Shown here: in pieces, positions 44,612-52,756 of the stretch
Layout: each line of letters opens with the position of its first letter
How positions within the stretch are numbered: the first letter of the stretch is position 1
NCBI RefSeq assembly: GCF_016909175.1
Contig: NZ_JAFBFI010000008.1
Location: forward strand, 1-64,000
Reading direction: 5' to 3'
Length of the DNA stretch: 64,000 bases
From: Peribacillus deserti
GTDB lineage: Bacteria > Bacillota > Bacilli > Bacillales > DSM-1321
The notes under the pieces: model-generated
The model's database searches: none
What the model saw: only the letters and a program-made list of their open reading frames with translations
What the model was told of the DNA's origin: nothing
Position numbers and translations under genes: made by a program

Positions 44612-45061
44612 TAAAGAAGCGTTTATGATTTCAGGTTTAAGCTCAATTTCAACATTGCCGGCAATAGCACGGGAAATCATACAGGAGACTTCAGCTTTTT
44701 TGGCCAGCCTTAGTGCAAGCTCATGATCTCTCTCGCCCGCATCTTGTTTTAATATGATTCGCGGACGGTGGATAATCTTCTTATAAGTAATAACCCCAGA
44801 GGTTACATCGACAATTCCTTCAGATTCCATCGTAAGATTTTCTTTATCTAAAGCACTTCGCTGCATCATAGCAGCGAGCGTAATGATATAACAAGTTGCC
44901 GCTGCTCCTAAAAGCATTTCATCCGGATTTGTGCCAATACCTGGGCCATCCATTTCCGGAGGTATGGATATTTTTGTCTTCAAATTACCTGCTTCTATTT
45001 CCCCCACATCATTGCGGAGTCCCGGCCACGAGGCCTTTAAATGAAAAGAATGCTCTGCCAT
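44609..45061 (-). CDS. OsmC-family peroxiredoxin-like protein
   Basis: This 150-residue OsmC/Ohr-superfamily protein has the two redox cysteines, Cys57 in AATCYIIT and Cys127 in EVSCMIS, in the usual helix positions. PPEMDGPGIGTNPDEMLLGA is the family's conserved N-terminal turn. The enzyme class reduces organic hydroperoxides with dithiols. The start at 45061 has a GAGGA-type ribosome site. It is near other redox genes (bacillithiol transferase) but in a separate unit. Confidence 0.9.
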   Translation of the reverse strand: MAEHSFHLKASWPGLRNDVGEIEAGNLKTKISIPPEMDGPGIGTNPDEMLLGAAATCYIITLAAMMQRSALDKENLTMESEGIVDVTSGVITYKKIIHRPRIILKQDAGERDHELALRLAKKAEVSCMISRAIAGNVEIELKPEIINASL

Positions 45062-45135
45062 AGTTAGTCCTCCTCACACAAACATTTAAGACTAATCATA
45101 GCACTAAACATGTCTCAATCAAAAAGTGCACACTC

Positions 45136-45165
45136 GGGGAAATGGGGACAGTCCCCCATTTCCCG
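45136..45165. repeat. GGGACNGTCCC palindrome, copy 3 (complete)
   Basis: This is the most complete copy, with GGGGAAAT, a GGGGACAGTCCCC core and CATTTCCCGG, lying between two minus-strand genes. Confidence 0.8.
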
Positions 45166-45211
45166 GCAGGAAAAGGCTGGCATCACAGGCATCCGCGGCG
45201 GGAAGTTATTC

Positions 45212-45230
45212 GGGAAATAGGGACAGACCC
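45212..45230. repeat. GGGACNGTCCC palindrome, copy 4 (partial)
   Basis: GGGAAAT and a GGGACAGACCC core, with no right arm. It abuts the stop codon of the bacillithiol transferase gene. Confidence 0.65.
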
Positions 45231-45231
45231 A

Positions 45232-45747
45232 CTACTGCTTGAGAGATGTAATATGGGCGGTATGGTGCCGCGAGTGCCAGGAATAGAGGGCCAGGGTTGT
45301 ATACAGGTCCAGAGTTGTTTGAAGTTCTGGATGGATGAATTTTCGTTTGAAGTCTTCCATTGTCATTGAATTGAGAAGGACTTCCCAGCGGGTGTGCAGT
45401 CCTTCGAGCAGTTTTAGGGAAGCTTCAATATATGCTGAGGAAGAATCAGGCAATAAAGCCCAGTCACCCTCGCTATATGGCTTGATCGTTGGGAAATCTT
45501 CCGTCAAGCTGAGTTTGAATCGGATAAATGCATTCATGTGGCTGTCAGCAAGATGATGCACAACCTGCCGGACTGTCCAGCCGCCTTCTCTATATGGTGT
45601 ATCCAGCTGTTCCTGTGAAAAGTCTTTTACAGCTTCTTTTAGTCTGCCTGGAGCAGCGGCAATATCTCTAATCCAGACATTCTTCTGCTCTTCTGAAATA
45701 ACATGCGGAACGACAAACCTTCCAATCGGATATTTTTTATCCTCCAT
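45232..45747 (-). CDS. YfiT-family bacillithiol transferase (DinB superfamily)
   Basis: The 171-residue four-helix protein matches the YfiT/BstA group of metal-dependent bacillithiol S-transferases. YPIGRF near the N-terminus, GGWTVRQVVHHLADSHMNA with a metal-binding His and WHSRHHTAHI with two more His residues are diagnostic. It should conjugate bacillithiol to electrophiles. The upstream TTAACTCACCCC on the plus strand gives a GGGGTGAG ribosome site on the coding strand. Confidence 0.88.
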   Translation of the reverse strand: MEDKKYPIGRFVVPHVISEEQKNVWIRDIAAAPGRLKEAVKDFSQEQLDTPYREGGWTVRQVVHHLADSHMNAFIRFKLSLTEDFPTIKPYSEGDWALLPDSSSAYIEASLKLLEGLHTRWEVLLNSMTMEDFKRKFIHPELQTTLDLYTTLALYSWHSRHHTAHITSLKQ

Positions 45748-45891
45748 ACTTAACTCACCCCTAAAGACTCTCTATTGATTACTAAGGACTTAACAAAAAC
45801 GACTGTTATAAGACTTAATCGAATGCAGCAATGTCATATTAATAATCCGCCTCGAATAAATAAGAAATCACACTTTTACGCTAAAAAATGA

Positions 45892-46335
45892 TTAATGCTT
45901 CTTTTGAAATGGGACTACTTTCAGAAATAAGAAGCCAATCATACTGCCGATTACATTTAAGATCATATCATCTATATCAAAGACACCTACTTTAAAAAGC
46001 AGCTGAAGGATTTCAACTGATAATGTGGTTAGAATTGAAAAAAGGAATAGATGCTTCCAGTTATTTATCTTCCGCCATATTAATGGAACGAGCAGGCCGA
46101 AAGGAACAAAGGCCAGGATGTTTCCAAACAGATTATTTGTTAGTAGACCGATATGTATTCCGTCAATGGCATCTACATCACGCGAGATGGAACGAAAAGG
46201 AACAAGGTTGTAATCTAAAGTGCCCTGAACTCTCTGACGGTATTGAGAAAAAAATAGCAGATAAAACAGTATGGTAAAATACAAGCTCGAAACGATATAG
46301 ATAAAAGTGTTAAATGAATTCTTTTTTTTAAACAT
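45892..46335 (-). CDS. VanZ-family membrane protein
   Basis: The 147-residue product has four predicted membrane helices and the VanZ signature: NLVPFRSI, NLFGNILAFVPFGLLVP and the acidic turn VEILQLLFKVGVFDIDDMILNVIG. The start at ATG 46335 is preferred over TTG 46341, since AGGGGC is better spaced. VanZ-like proteins confer low-level teicoplanin resistance in vancomycin clusters; isolated homologues such as this have unknown roles. Confidence 0.88.
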   Translation of the reverse strand: MFKKKNSFNTFIYIVSSLYFTILFYLLFFSQYRQRVQGTLDYNLVPFRSISRDVDAIDGIHIGLLTNNLFGNILAFVPFGLLVPLIWRKINNWKHLFLFSILTTLSVEILQLLFKVGVFDIDDMILNVIGSMIGFLFLKVVPFQKKH

Positions 46336-46539
46336 AAACAAAAGCCCCTATAACTTGTCATATACTCAGATAAAAGTTGAAAAGCTTACCGTCCTCTATA
46401 TACCCTCCGTCGAGCTAATATATTCTATGAGATTAAAGGAGTTTGTATAGAAACTAGAAACTGGAGAATTGTTTTATTGGTAAAATGGAGAGCCAAGACA
46501 TGCCCGAAATAAAGTATAGCAAGTAGGAGAAAGAACACA

Positions 46540-46977
46540 ATGGACATAGTAAATAAAGAGGAATTTTATGTGATTGGCAAAAAAGTAATCTGTCCATGGC
46601 AGGACCTTGGAACTCTTATGCCAGAAGCGTGGAATACGGTCATGCAGCAAAAGGACGAAATTCAAAACCGTGTGTCTCCTTATATACTGGATATCTGCCT
46701 GCACGTTATTGACGGTGAGTTCACTCAGCTCGTAGGAGTAGAAGTGTCTTCATTAGAGAATATTCCTGAAGGATTTGAAGGAGCCGTTATACCAAAACAA
46801 AAATATATTTATGCAAAACATACAGGTTCAGTAATGGATATTGCTGGTCATTTCGGGAGAATGATAGAATGGGCGAAGGATAACTGCCTGACCATCGATC
46901 CATATGATTTTAAAATTCAGTATTCCCCCGAGTATAACGAAGAGCGGGGATATGATTTGTACTTTAAACTGGCGTAA
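46540..46977 (+). CDS. GyrI-like small-molecule-binding (AraC effector-binding) domain protein
   Basis: This 145-residue single-domain protein has the GyrI-like/SOUL-type pattern: EFYVIGKKVICPW, ICLHVIDGEFTQLVGVEV, EGAVIPKQKYIYAKHTGSVMDI and a C-terminal YSPEYNEERGYDLYFKL. It lacks a DNA-binding domain. Such proteins bind or hydrolyse hydrophobic compounds. GTAGGAG lies 12 bases before ATG 46540. It is monocistronic. Confidence 0.85.
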   Translation: MDIVNKEEFYVIGKKVICPWQDLGTLMPEAWNTVMQQKDEIQNRVSPYILDICLHVIDGEFTQLVGVEVSSLENIPEGFEGAVIPKQKYIYAKHTGSVMDIAGHFGRMIEWAKDNCLTIDPYDFKIQYSPEYNEERGYDLYFKLA

Positions 46978-46983
46978 TCCATT

Positions 46984-47020
46984 TTAAAAACCATTTTCTC
47001 TTCAAGGAAAGTGGTTTTTT
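46984..47020 (+). terminator. Terminator after the GyrI-like gene
   Basis: AAAACCATTTTC-type stem pairs with GGAAAGTGGTTTT, followed by T run. Confidence 0.85.
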
Positions 47021-47097
47021 TATGTAGTGAATGATTTAAGCCTGTTGCGTGGAACATATAAGCATTGTACGGAAATCTTTTATAAGGGTGATTTTAC

Positions 47098-48027
47098 TTG
47101 TTATGCCAATCAGCATCGGAATTAGAAAATCTTGTGGAGATGGCCAAACCAATTGCGAAGGAAGGAAAAGTAGCCGACTATATTCCGGCACTAAGCAAAG
47201 TGGACGGTGAATTATTATCTGTCTCTCTTTTTTATCCAGATGGCTGCAGCTATACAGCCGGAGATGGCAATTTAATCTTAACACTACAGAGTATTTCCAA
47301 GGTCATAACCTTAGCCCTTGCTCTAATGGACAGGGGGGAGGACTATGTGTTTGAACGGGTAGGGCAGGAACCAACGGGAGATCCGTTCAACTCTATAGCG
47401 AAGCTTGAAACCATCAATCCATCAAAACCACTGAATCCAATGATTAATGCTGGTGCTTTAGCCATAACCAGTATGATCGGCGGAAAAAATGGTACTGAAC
47501 GTATTAATAGGATTCTTCACTTTATACACGAATTAACGGGAAACTGTGATCTTACATACAACTCAGAGGTGGCACGCTCTGAATTTGATACTTCGCATCT
47601 AAACCGTGCTCTTTGTTATTTTATGAAGCAAAGCAGCATAATCAATGAGGATGTCGAGGAGCTCATGGAACTGTATTCCAAGCAATGTGCAATAGAGATG
47701 GATTGCTTATCCTTGGCTAAAATGGGCTGTGTGTTTGCTAATAATGGTATAGACCCTTCCAGCGGCCGTCAGCTGATACCTGCAGATATCTCGCGGATAT
47801 GTAAAACGTTTATGGTAACCTGCGGGATGTATAATGCCTCTGGCGAGTTTGCTATCAAGGTAGGAATTCCAGCCAAAAGCGGCGTGTCAGGCGGAATAAT
47901 GGGAGCTATTCCAGGAAAATGCGGGATAGGCATTTTTGGCGCTGCCTTAGATGAAAAGGGCAACAGCCTTGCAGGCGTAAAACTACTCGAATTAATGTCG
48001 CGAAAATACTCATTAAGTATGTTTTAG
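47098..48027 (+). CDS. glsA: Glutaminase
   Basis: This enzyme hydrolyses glutamine to glutamate and ammonia. The 309-residue protein is of the serine beta-lactamase-like glutaminase family, with the S-x-x-K motif at Ser65-Lys68 (LQSISKV), conserved NPMINAGALA and YNSEVARSE, and a C-terminal GGIMGAIPGKCGIG. The start is TTG 47098, seven bases after AAGGGTG. No amino acid transporter is next to it, unlike the B. subtilis glutaminase operon ybgJ-ybgH. Confidence 0.94.
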   Translation: MLCQSASELENLVEMAKPIAKEGKVADYIPALSKVDGELLSVSLFYPDGCSYTAGDGNLILTLQSISKVITLALALMDRGEDYVFERVGQEPTGDPFNSIAKLETINPSKPLNPMINAGALAITSMIGGKNGTERINRILHFIHELTGNCDLTYNSEVARSEFDTSHLNRALCYFMKQSSIINEDVEELMELYSKQCAIEMDCLSLAKMGCVFANNGIDPSSGRQLIPADISRICKTFMVTCGMYNASGEFAIKVGIPAKSGVSGGIMGAIPGKCGIGIFGAALDEKGNSLAGVKLLELMSRKYSLSMF

Positions 48028-48043
48028 CAGCTCAGCCAGGATC

Positions 48044-48063
48044 GGGACTGTCCCCTATTTCCC
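48044..48063. repeat. GGGACNGTCCC palindrome, copy 5
   Basis: GGGACTGTCCCC core with right arm TATTTCCC; the left arm is missing. It lies between glutaminase and the converging SRAP gene. Confidence 0.65.
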
Positions 48064-48098
48064 GTAAGGAAAACCCTTGATACAGCAGGAAAACATAA

Positions 48099-48118
48099 GG
48101 GGACTGTCCCTATTTCCC
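48099..48118. repeat. GGGACNGTCCC palindrome, copy 6
   Basis: GGGGACTGTCCC core with right arm TATTTCCC, in the same orientation as copy 5 and 55 bp from it. Confidence 0.65.
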
Positions 48119-48138
48119 AGCGTGCAGCCTCGCTCTTT

Positions 48139-48807
48139 TTACAGGCTGTTCATAGGCAGCAGCAGGTCAACTGAGTTATTTTTTGGTGAATTCACTAACG
48201 ATGAGACAGGGTATTTGTCCATTTTTTCGGCAGCATAGGGAACAAGCAGGGATTTCAGGTAGTCAGTGTCCTGCAGGTCCGGATTTAACCAATCGTTATA
48301 CACTTCAGACGGGAGGATGACAGGCATCCGGTCATGTACATCCTCTGTGACTGTATTGGAATCAGTAGTAATGATAGTACATGAGTGCAGCTGGCTGCCG
48401 TCCTTTGTCCAGGTATCCCATAGTCCCGCAAAGGCAAAAACATCCTTATCCTTCATGATAAACCGGTAAGGCTGCTTTCCGCCCTCTGTTTTTTTCCATT
48501 CGTAAAATCCGTCAGCCAGAATCAAACAGCGTTTACGGCGGAAAGGAGTTTTGAAACTGGCTTTTGTGTCAATTCCTTCAGCGCGTGCGTTAATCATCTT
48601 ATAACCTATTTTTATGTCCTTGGCCCAATAGGGTACGAGACCCCATTTCATAAACCGCCCGGCACGCTTATATCCATCTGATGCCACCGTCAGTATCTGC
48701 TGGCTGGGCGCTATATTATAACGGGGAATCAACTCTTCAGTGAATTCAAACTCAAATTTTGTCTGCAGCTGCTGCAGGCCCTGAGTCAAGGTAAACCGTC
48801 CACACAT
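48139..48807 (-). CDS. SOS response-associated peptidase family protein (SRAP/HMCES-like)
   Basis: The 222-residue SRAP protein begins MCGRF; after Met removal Cys2 would form a thiazolidine cross-link with abasic sites in single-stranded DNA. RYNIAPSQQ, INARAEGI with the conserved Glu, and DVHDRMPVIL with the catalytic His are all present. The role is protection of abasic lesions at forks. It is monocistronic with a GAGGTGA ribosome site. Confidence 0.93.
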   Translation of the reverse strand: MCGRFTLTQGLQQLQTKFEFEFTEELIPRYNIAPSQQILTVASDGYKRAGRFMKWGLVPYWAKDIKIGYKMINARAEGIDTKASFKTPFRRKRCLILADGFYEWKKTEGGKQPYRFIMKDKDVFAFAGLWDTWTKDGSQLHSCTIITTDSNTVTEDVHDRMPVILPSEVYNDWLNPDLQDTDYLKSLLVPYAAEKMDKYPVSSLVNSPKNNSVDLLLPMNSL

Positions 48808-48883
48808 AATTTTTCACCTCAGAATCATCATACCCTGTAAAAAAGAAAAGAATCTACCTTTAAAGAGGTACAATTTTTTTATG

Positions 48884-48912
48884 TTGACATATACTATGAA
48901 ATATAATATCTT
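48884..48912 (+). promoter_or_regulatory. Promoter of the mhq-like operon
   Basis: A perfect -35 TTGACA (48884-48889) and TATCTT (48907-48912) are 17 bp apart. The -10 lies within the first MhqR-type box, so a bound repressor would occlude it. A TATAAT at 48902 is too close to this -35. Confidence 0.55.
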
Positions 48913-48924
48913 TAATTCAAGATA
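48907..48924 (+). promoter_or_regulatory. MhqR-type operator 1
   Basis: TATCTTTAATTCAAGATA is a near-perfect palindrome with the outer TATCT/AGATA and inner AATTC of the B. subtilis MhqR (YkvE) box. MhqR is a MarR/DUF24-type repressor released by methylhydroquinone and catechol. The gene for the repressor is not in the window. Confidence 0.7.
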
Positions 48925-48969
48925 TTTAATTTAAAGGTAATCGGTCAAGCACTTCTTTTTTTATCTCAA

Positions 48970-48987
48970 TATCTCAAATTAAAGACT
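48970..48987 (+). promoter_or_regulatory. MhqR-type operator 2 (weaker)
   Basis: TATCTCAAATTAAAGACT has a good left half (TATCTC) and central AATT, with a poor right half. It lies 45 bp downstream of box 1, between promoter and ribosome site. Confidence 0.45.
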
Positions 48988-49027
48988 TTTAAATTAAATA
49001 TAAATAATGCTAGATGGAGGAATTATC

Positions 49028-49414
49028 ATGTTAGATGCAGGATTATTAATTATCAGGTTAGTCATAGGATTAGCACTCATGGCTCATGGAGCACAAAAAT
49101 TATTTGGATGGTTTGGCGGATATGGGTTAAAGGGAACAGGCCAATGGATGGAATCCTTAGGACTTAAGCCAGGATATGCAATGGCTTTGCTTGCAGGATT
49201 AAGTGAGTTTGCAGGAGGATTCTTATTCGCTTCAGGAATATTCACTGTGGCTGGATCGATCCTTATAATCGCAACGATGCTTGTTGCCATCATTAAAGTT
49301 CACGGTGCCAATGGATTCTGGGTAACACAGAATGGTTACGAGTTCAACTTAATCTTGATAGCTGTAGTTCTAGGAGTCGCATTAACAGGTCCTGGCGCCT
49401 ACACGCTTTTATAA
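49028..49414 (+). CDS. mhqP: DoxX-family membrane protein (MhqP-like)
   Basis: The 128-residue protein has four membrane helices and the DoxX pattern LRLVIGLALMAHGAQKLFGWFGG. ATG 49028 is preferred because ATGGAGGAA at 49014-49022 is its ribosome site; an earlier in-frame ATG overlaps it. In B. subtilis, MhqP and CatD are DoxX proteins induced by quinones and partnered with dioxygenases. Being first in an MhqR-boxed operon with dioxygenases supports the same role; the symbol is by analogy. Confidence 0.8.
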   Translation: MLDAGLLIIRLVIGLALMAHGAQKLFGWFGGYGLKGTGQWMESLGLKPGYAMALLAGLSEFAGGFLFASGIFTVAGSILIIATMLVAIIKVHGANGFWVTQNGYEFNLILIAVVLGVALTGPGAYTLL

Positions 49415-49503
49415 CAGTTTTTAAGAAAAAGTCCGCTGAATTATACATTCAAACAATTAAGCAAAAACTAAAATCAGCATTCTAAACAAATGGAGGTATC
49501 ATC

Positions 49504-50478
49504 GTGGAACTCAAAGGAATACACCATGTCTCAGCACTAACTGCTAAAGCTTCGAATAACTATCAATTTTATACAAAGGTCATGGGTATGCGCCTGATTA
49601 AAAAGACAGTAAACCAGGATGATACCTCTGTTTACCATTTGTTTTACGGAGATGAGGAGGGCAGGCCTGGAACAGAATTGACGTTTTTTGAAATTCCGAT
49701 GGCAGCCCGGACACATGAGGGAGGCAATAGTATCTCAGCCACATCTCTCAGGGTGAGAGACAACGCAGCGCTGGAGTATTGGAAACAGCGTTTTGAACAG
49801 CACAATGTCTATCACGAAGATATTGTAGACAGGGGCGGCCGTTTAACATTGGCGTTTAGAGATCCGGAAGGGCAGAGGCTCATCCTTGTATCTGACGAAA
49901 AAAATATAGGTGTTGAAGCAGGAATACCATGGGCAAAGAGCTCTGTTCCAGCAGAGTCTGCTGTGCTGGGACTTGGGCCTGTGAAGCTTACAGTCAGATA
50001 CCCGGAAGCCACTATTGGGGTGCTCACTGAGGTGCTCGGATTCCGGCACAAAGCTGCTTATCCAAACCCAGAACATGGCCAGCCGCATATATTAGTATAT
50101 GAAACAGGTGAAGGCGGTTCGGGCGCAGAGATTCATATAGAGGAACGAACAGATCTCCCTCCGGAGCGCTTGGGCCGGGGAGGTGTTCATCATGTGGCCT
50201 TCAGAGTAAATAATGAGGATGAAATGAAGGGCTGGATAGAAAAAGTGAATGAAGCCGGAATTTCAAACTCTGGTTTTGTTGACCGTTTTTACTTTCGATC
50301 CTTATATTTCAGGGAGCCTAATGGAATACTATTTGAATTAGCCACAGATGGACCTGGCTTTGATACGGACGAGGATATAGAACATTTAGGGGAATCTCTT
50401 GCATTGCCTCCTTTCTTAGAGGGTAAACGTAAAGAAATTGAAGCACGCTTAAAACCATTGGATACAAGAGCCGAATAA
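49504..50478 (+). CDS. mhqO: Ring-cleaving dioxygenase, VOC superfamily (MhqA/MhqO-like)
   Basis: The 324-residue protein has two vicinal-oxygen-chelate modules. Each begins with IHHVSALTAKASNNYQFYTKVMG- or PVKLTVRYPEATIGVLTEVLGF-like strands. Metal ligands are likely His8/His9 in IHHV, His in GGVHHVAFRV and Glu in GILFELATD. The family covers hydroquinone and catechol dioxygenases/glyoxalases of the MhqR regulon. The start is GTG 49504 after GGAGGTATC. Its paralogue follows directly (about 40-45% identical by eye). Assignment of exact mhq letter is uncertain. Confidence 0.82.
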   Translation: MELKGIHHVSALTAKASNNYQFYTKVMGMRLIKKTVNQDDTSVYHLFYGDEEGRPGTELTFFEIPMAARTHEGGNSISATSLRVRDNAALEYWKQRFEQHNVYHEDIVDRGGRLTLAFRDPEGQRLILVSDEKNIGVEAGIPWAKSSVPAESAVLGLGPVKLTVRYPEATIGVLTEVLGFRHKAAYPNPEHGQPHILVYETGEGGSGAEIHIEERTDLPPERLGRGGVHHVAFRVNNEDEMKGWIEKVNEAGISNSGFVDRFYFRSLYFREPNGILFELATDGPGFDTDEDIEHLGESLALPPFLEGKRKEIEARLKPLDTRAE

Positions 50479-50496
50479 AGAAAGGAGCGGATTTTT

Positions 50497-51444
50497 TTGC
50501 AAAAAAGAACAGCGGGTATACACCATATCACAGCAATTGTGGGGAATCCTCAGGAAAATGTCGACTTTTACGCTGGAGTGTTAGGACTTCGCCTGGTAAA
50601 AAAGACGGTGAATTTCGATGATCCAGGAACATATCATTTGTATTTCGGCAATGAAGCAGGCAGCCCAGGGACCATTATGACATTCTTTCCCTGGCACAAT
50701 GCACACAGTGGAAAAAGGGGCTCCGGCCAGGTTGGAGTTACTTCATTTGTTGTTCCAGAAGGGGCACTTCCGTTCTGGGAGGAGAGGCTTTCTACCTTTC
50801 AAATAGCCTATGAAAAAATTACACGTTTCGGAGAAGAATCACTCCAGTTTATGGATCCGCATGGCCTCCACCTTGAGCTGGCCGCCCGAAAAAATGGGCC
50901 AGTAAGTAAGTGGACATTTGGGAAAGTGACTCCGGATGTGGCGATAAAAGGATTTGGCGGTGCTATTCTTCTTTCTGCTGACCCCGAAAGTACGATGGAG
51001 CTGCTGGTTAATGGAATGGGACTTGAGAAAGTAGAAACAGAGGGTGATTTTACAAGATTTAAATCAACTGATGATCTTGGAAATATCATTGATGTAAAAC
51101 AGAGTGCTTTGCCAGAAGGATCTATGGGTGTAGGCACTGTCCATCATATTGCATGGAGAGCCCAGGATTTTGAAGACCATGAAAGCTGGAGGCAGCATAT
51201 TGGTTCTAAGGGATACGGCGTTACCAAGATTGTGGACAGGCAATATTTTAACGCGATTTATTTTAGAGAAAAAGGCGGCATCCTCTTTGAGATTGCTACT
51301 GACCCGCCCGGTTTTACTAAGGATGAAAGCGCCGAAACAATGGGAGAAAATCTATTGCTTCCTCCTTGGCTTGAGGAGAAGCGAGCCCTTATTGAAGCTA
51401 ATTTACTGCCGGCAGAGGTAAGGTTATTGGAGGAAGATCTATGA
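50497..51444 (+). CDS. Ring-cleaving dioxygenase, VOC superfamily (second copy)
   Basis: This 315-residue protein repeats the two-module VOC layout of its neighbour: GIHHITAIVGNPQENVDFYAGVLGLRLVKK (in residues 5-34), GTVHHIAWRA and GILFEIATDPPGF. It uses TTG 50497 behind AAAGGAGCGG, and its stop overlaps the hydrolase start (ATGATGAGG). A tandem pair of these enzymes suggests broader substrate range or a hetero-oligomer. It may correspond to MhqA, MhqE or a recent duplicate of the preceding gene. Confidence 0.82.
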   Translation: MQKRTAGIHHITAIVGNPQENVDFYAGVLGLRLVKKTVNFDDPGTYHLYFGNEAGSPGTIMTFFPWHNAHSGKRGSGQVGVTSFVVPEGALPFWEERLSTFQIAYEKITRFGEESLQFMDPHGLHLELAARKNGPVSKWTFGKVTPDVAIKGFGGAILLSADPESTMELLVNGMGLEKVETEGDFTRFKSTDDLGNIIDVKQSALPEGSMGVGTVHHIAWRAQDFEDHESWRQHIGSKGYGVTKIVDRQYFNAIYFREKGGILFEIATDPPGFTKDESAETMGENLLLPPWLEEKRALIEANLLPAEVRLLEEDL

Positions 51445-52055
51445 TGAGGCATATATTTAACAAAGGGACCAGACCAGAAGCCCCAACACTTCTATTGCTA
51501 CATGGAACCGGGGGAACCGAGCACGATTTGCTTGGATTGGCTGAATTAATCAGTCCAGAATCTAACGTGTTAAGTGTAAGAGGGAATGTTTTAGAAAACG
51601 GTATGCCCCGGTTCTTTCGTAGATTGGCTGAAGGTGTGTTTGATGAGGAAGATCTAATATTCCGTACTAGAGAGTTAAAAGACTTTATAGATCAATCTGC
51701 TGCAGATCATGGCTTTGACCGCAATAATGTCGTGGCAGTAGGATATTCAAATGGTGCAAATATAGCGGGCAGCTTATTATTTCATTATGAAAATTCGTTA
51801 AAAGGCGCCGTCCTGCACCATCCCATGGTGCCCAGAAGAGGAATTGATGTACCAGATTTGAGCGGCACACCTGTGTTCATCGGTGCCGGAAAAAATGATC
51901 CGATCTGTCCGGCAGCAGAAACAGAAGAACTAAGCAGCATCTTGCAAGACGCCAGAGCAGAAGTCGAAGTCTACTGGGAAAACTACGGCCATCAGCTCAC
52001 ACGCTCCGAAGTAGATAAAGCAGCAGACTGGTTCCAGAAAAAGTTCGGGAAATAA
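51441..52055 (+). CDS. mhqD: Alpha/beta hydrolase, MhqD-like carboxylesterase
   Basis: The 204-residue serine hydrolase has a complete triad: Ser103 in GYSNG, Asp153 in GKNDPICP and His184 in GHQLT. LLLLHGTGGTEHDL gives the oxyanion region. It belongs to the phospholipase/carboxylesterase group with MhqD of the B. subtilis mhqED operon. It overlaps the upstream dioxygenase gene by four bases, so they are translationally coupled. It may hydrolyse ring-cleavage products. The last codons FGK-stop coincide with a dispersed palindrome. Confidence 0.85.
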   Translation: MMRHIFNKGTRPEAPTLLLLHGTGGTEHDLLGLAELISPESNVLSVRGNVLENGMPRFFRRLAEGVFDEEDLIFRTRELKDFIDQSAADHGFDRNNVVAVGYSNGANIAGSLLFHYENSLKGAVLHHPMVPRRGIDVPDLSGTPVFIGAGKNDPICPAAETEELSSILQDARAEVEVYWENYGHQLTRSEVDKAADWFQKKFGK

Positions 52056-52058
52056 TTC

Positions 52059-52087
52059 GGGAAATCGGGGACTGTCCCCAATTTCCC
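52059..52087. repeat. GGGACNGTCCC palindrome, copy 7 (complete)
   Basis: GGGAAAT, GGGGACTGTCCCC core and AATTTCCC arms. A second GGGAAATAATT immediately to its left (52048-52058) contains the mhqD-like stop codon. The palindrome separates the hydrolase from the flavin reductase within the probable operon. Confidence 0.8.
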
Positions 52088-52102
52088 AAGGAGGGTGATA
52101 GA

Positions 52103-52711
52103 ATGATTTCGTTGGATCCTTTAGAGTTGAGTGAGCGGGAGAATTATAAGTTTTTGATTGGGAGTATTATTCCCCGGCCGGTTGCGCTGGTGTCTACAAT
52201 CTCAAGTGAGGGCGTGGTGAATGCAGCTCCTTTCAGTTATTTTAATATTGTCAGCTCGAATCCGCCGATGATTTCTGTATCGGTGCAGCGGCGGAAAGGC
52301 GAACAGAAGGATACGGCTAGGAACGCACAGGCTGCAGGAGAAATGGTTGTGCATATTACAGATGAAACAATCGTAGAAGCTGCTAATGGAACGGCAATTG
52401 AATTAGAGCATAATCAGAGCGAGCTTGACCGGGTTCCGCTATCACTTATCCCAAGCACCAAACTTAAAGTCCCTGGAATACAGGAAGCGAAGGTCCGTTT
52501 AGAATGTATGGTTGAAAGAATGATTCCCCTTGGTGGAACGGACAATGAACCTGGCTGTGACCTTATTATTGGGAAGATTGTTCACTATCATATTAGAAAT
52601 GACTTATATGACATGGGAAAAATAGATCCAATTGGCCTTCAGCCGGTCAGCAGACTCGCCGGCAATAGCTATTCAAAGCTCGGAGACATATTTGAATTAG
52701 AACGTCCTTAA
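52103..52711 (+). CDS. Flavin reductase-like (FMN-binding split-barrel) protein
   Basis: This 202-residue protein has the flavin reductase-like split barrel: FLIGSIIPRPVALVSTISSEGVVNAAPFSYFNIVSSNPP (residues about 17-55) is the FMN-binding signature. A role as NAD(P)H flavin or quinone reductase supplying or complementing the dioxygenases is inferred from its place as last gene of the mhq-like cluster. AAGGAGGGTG is its ribosome site. The 48-bp palindrome between it and the hydrolase could uncouple expression. Confidence 0.82.
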   Translation: MISLDPLELSERENYKFLIGSIIPRPVALVSTISSEGVVNAAPFSYFNIVSSNPPMISVSVQRRKGEQKDTARNAQAAGEMVVHITDETIVEAANGTAIELEHNQSELDRVPLSLIPSTKLKVPGIQEAKVRLECMVERMIPLGGTDNEPGCDLIIGKIVHYHIRNDLYDMGKIDPIGLQPVSRLAGNSYSKLGDIFELERP

Positions 52712-52756
52712 AAGCAGTAAAGATGCCGTCAGACTAGCGGCATCTTTACTGCTTTT
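52710..52756. terminator. Bidirectional terminator
   Basis: AAAAGCAGTAAAGATGCCG pairs perfectly with its complement across a nine-base loop and ends in six T. It serves both the mhq-like operon and the converging membrane protein gene. Confidence 0.93.
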
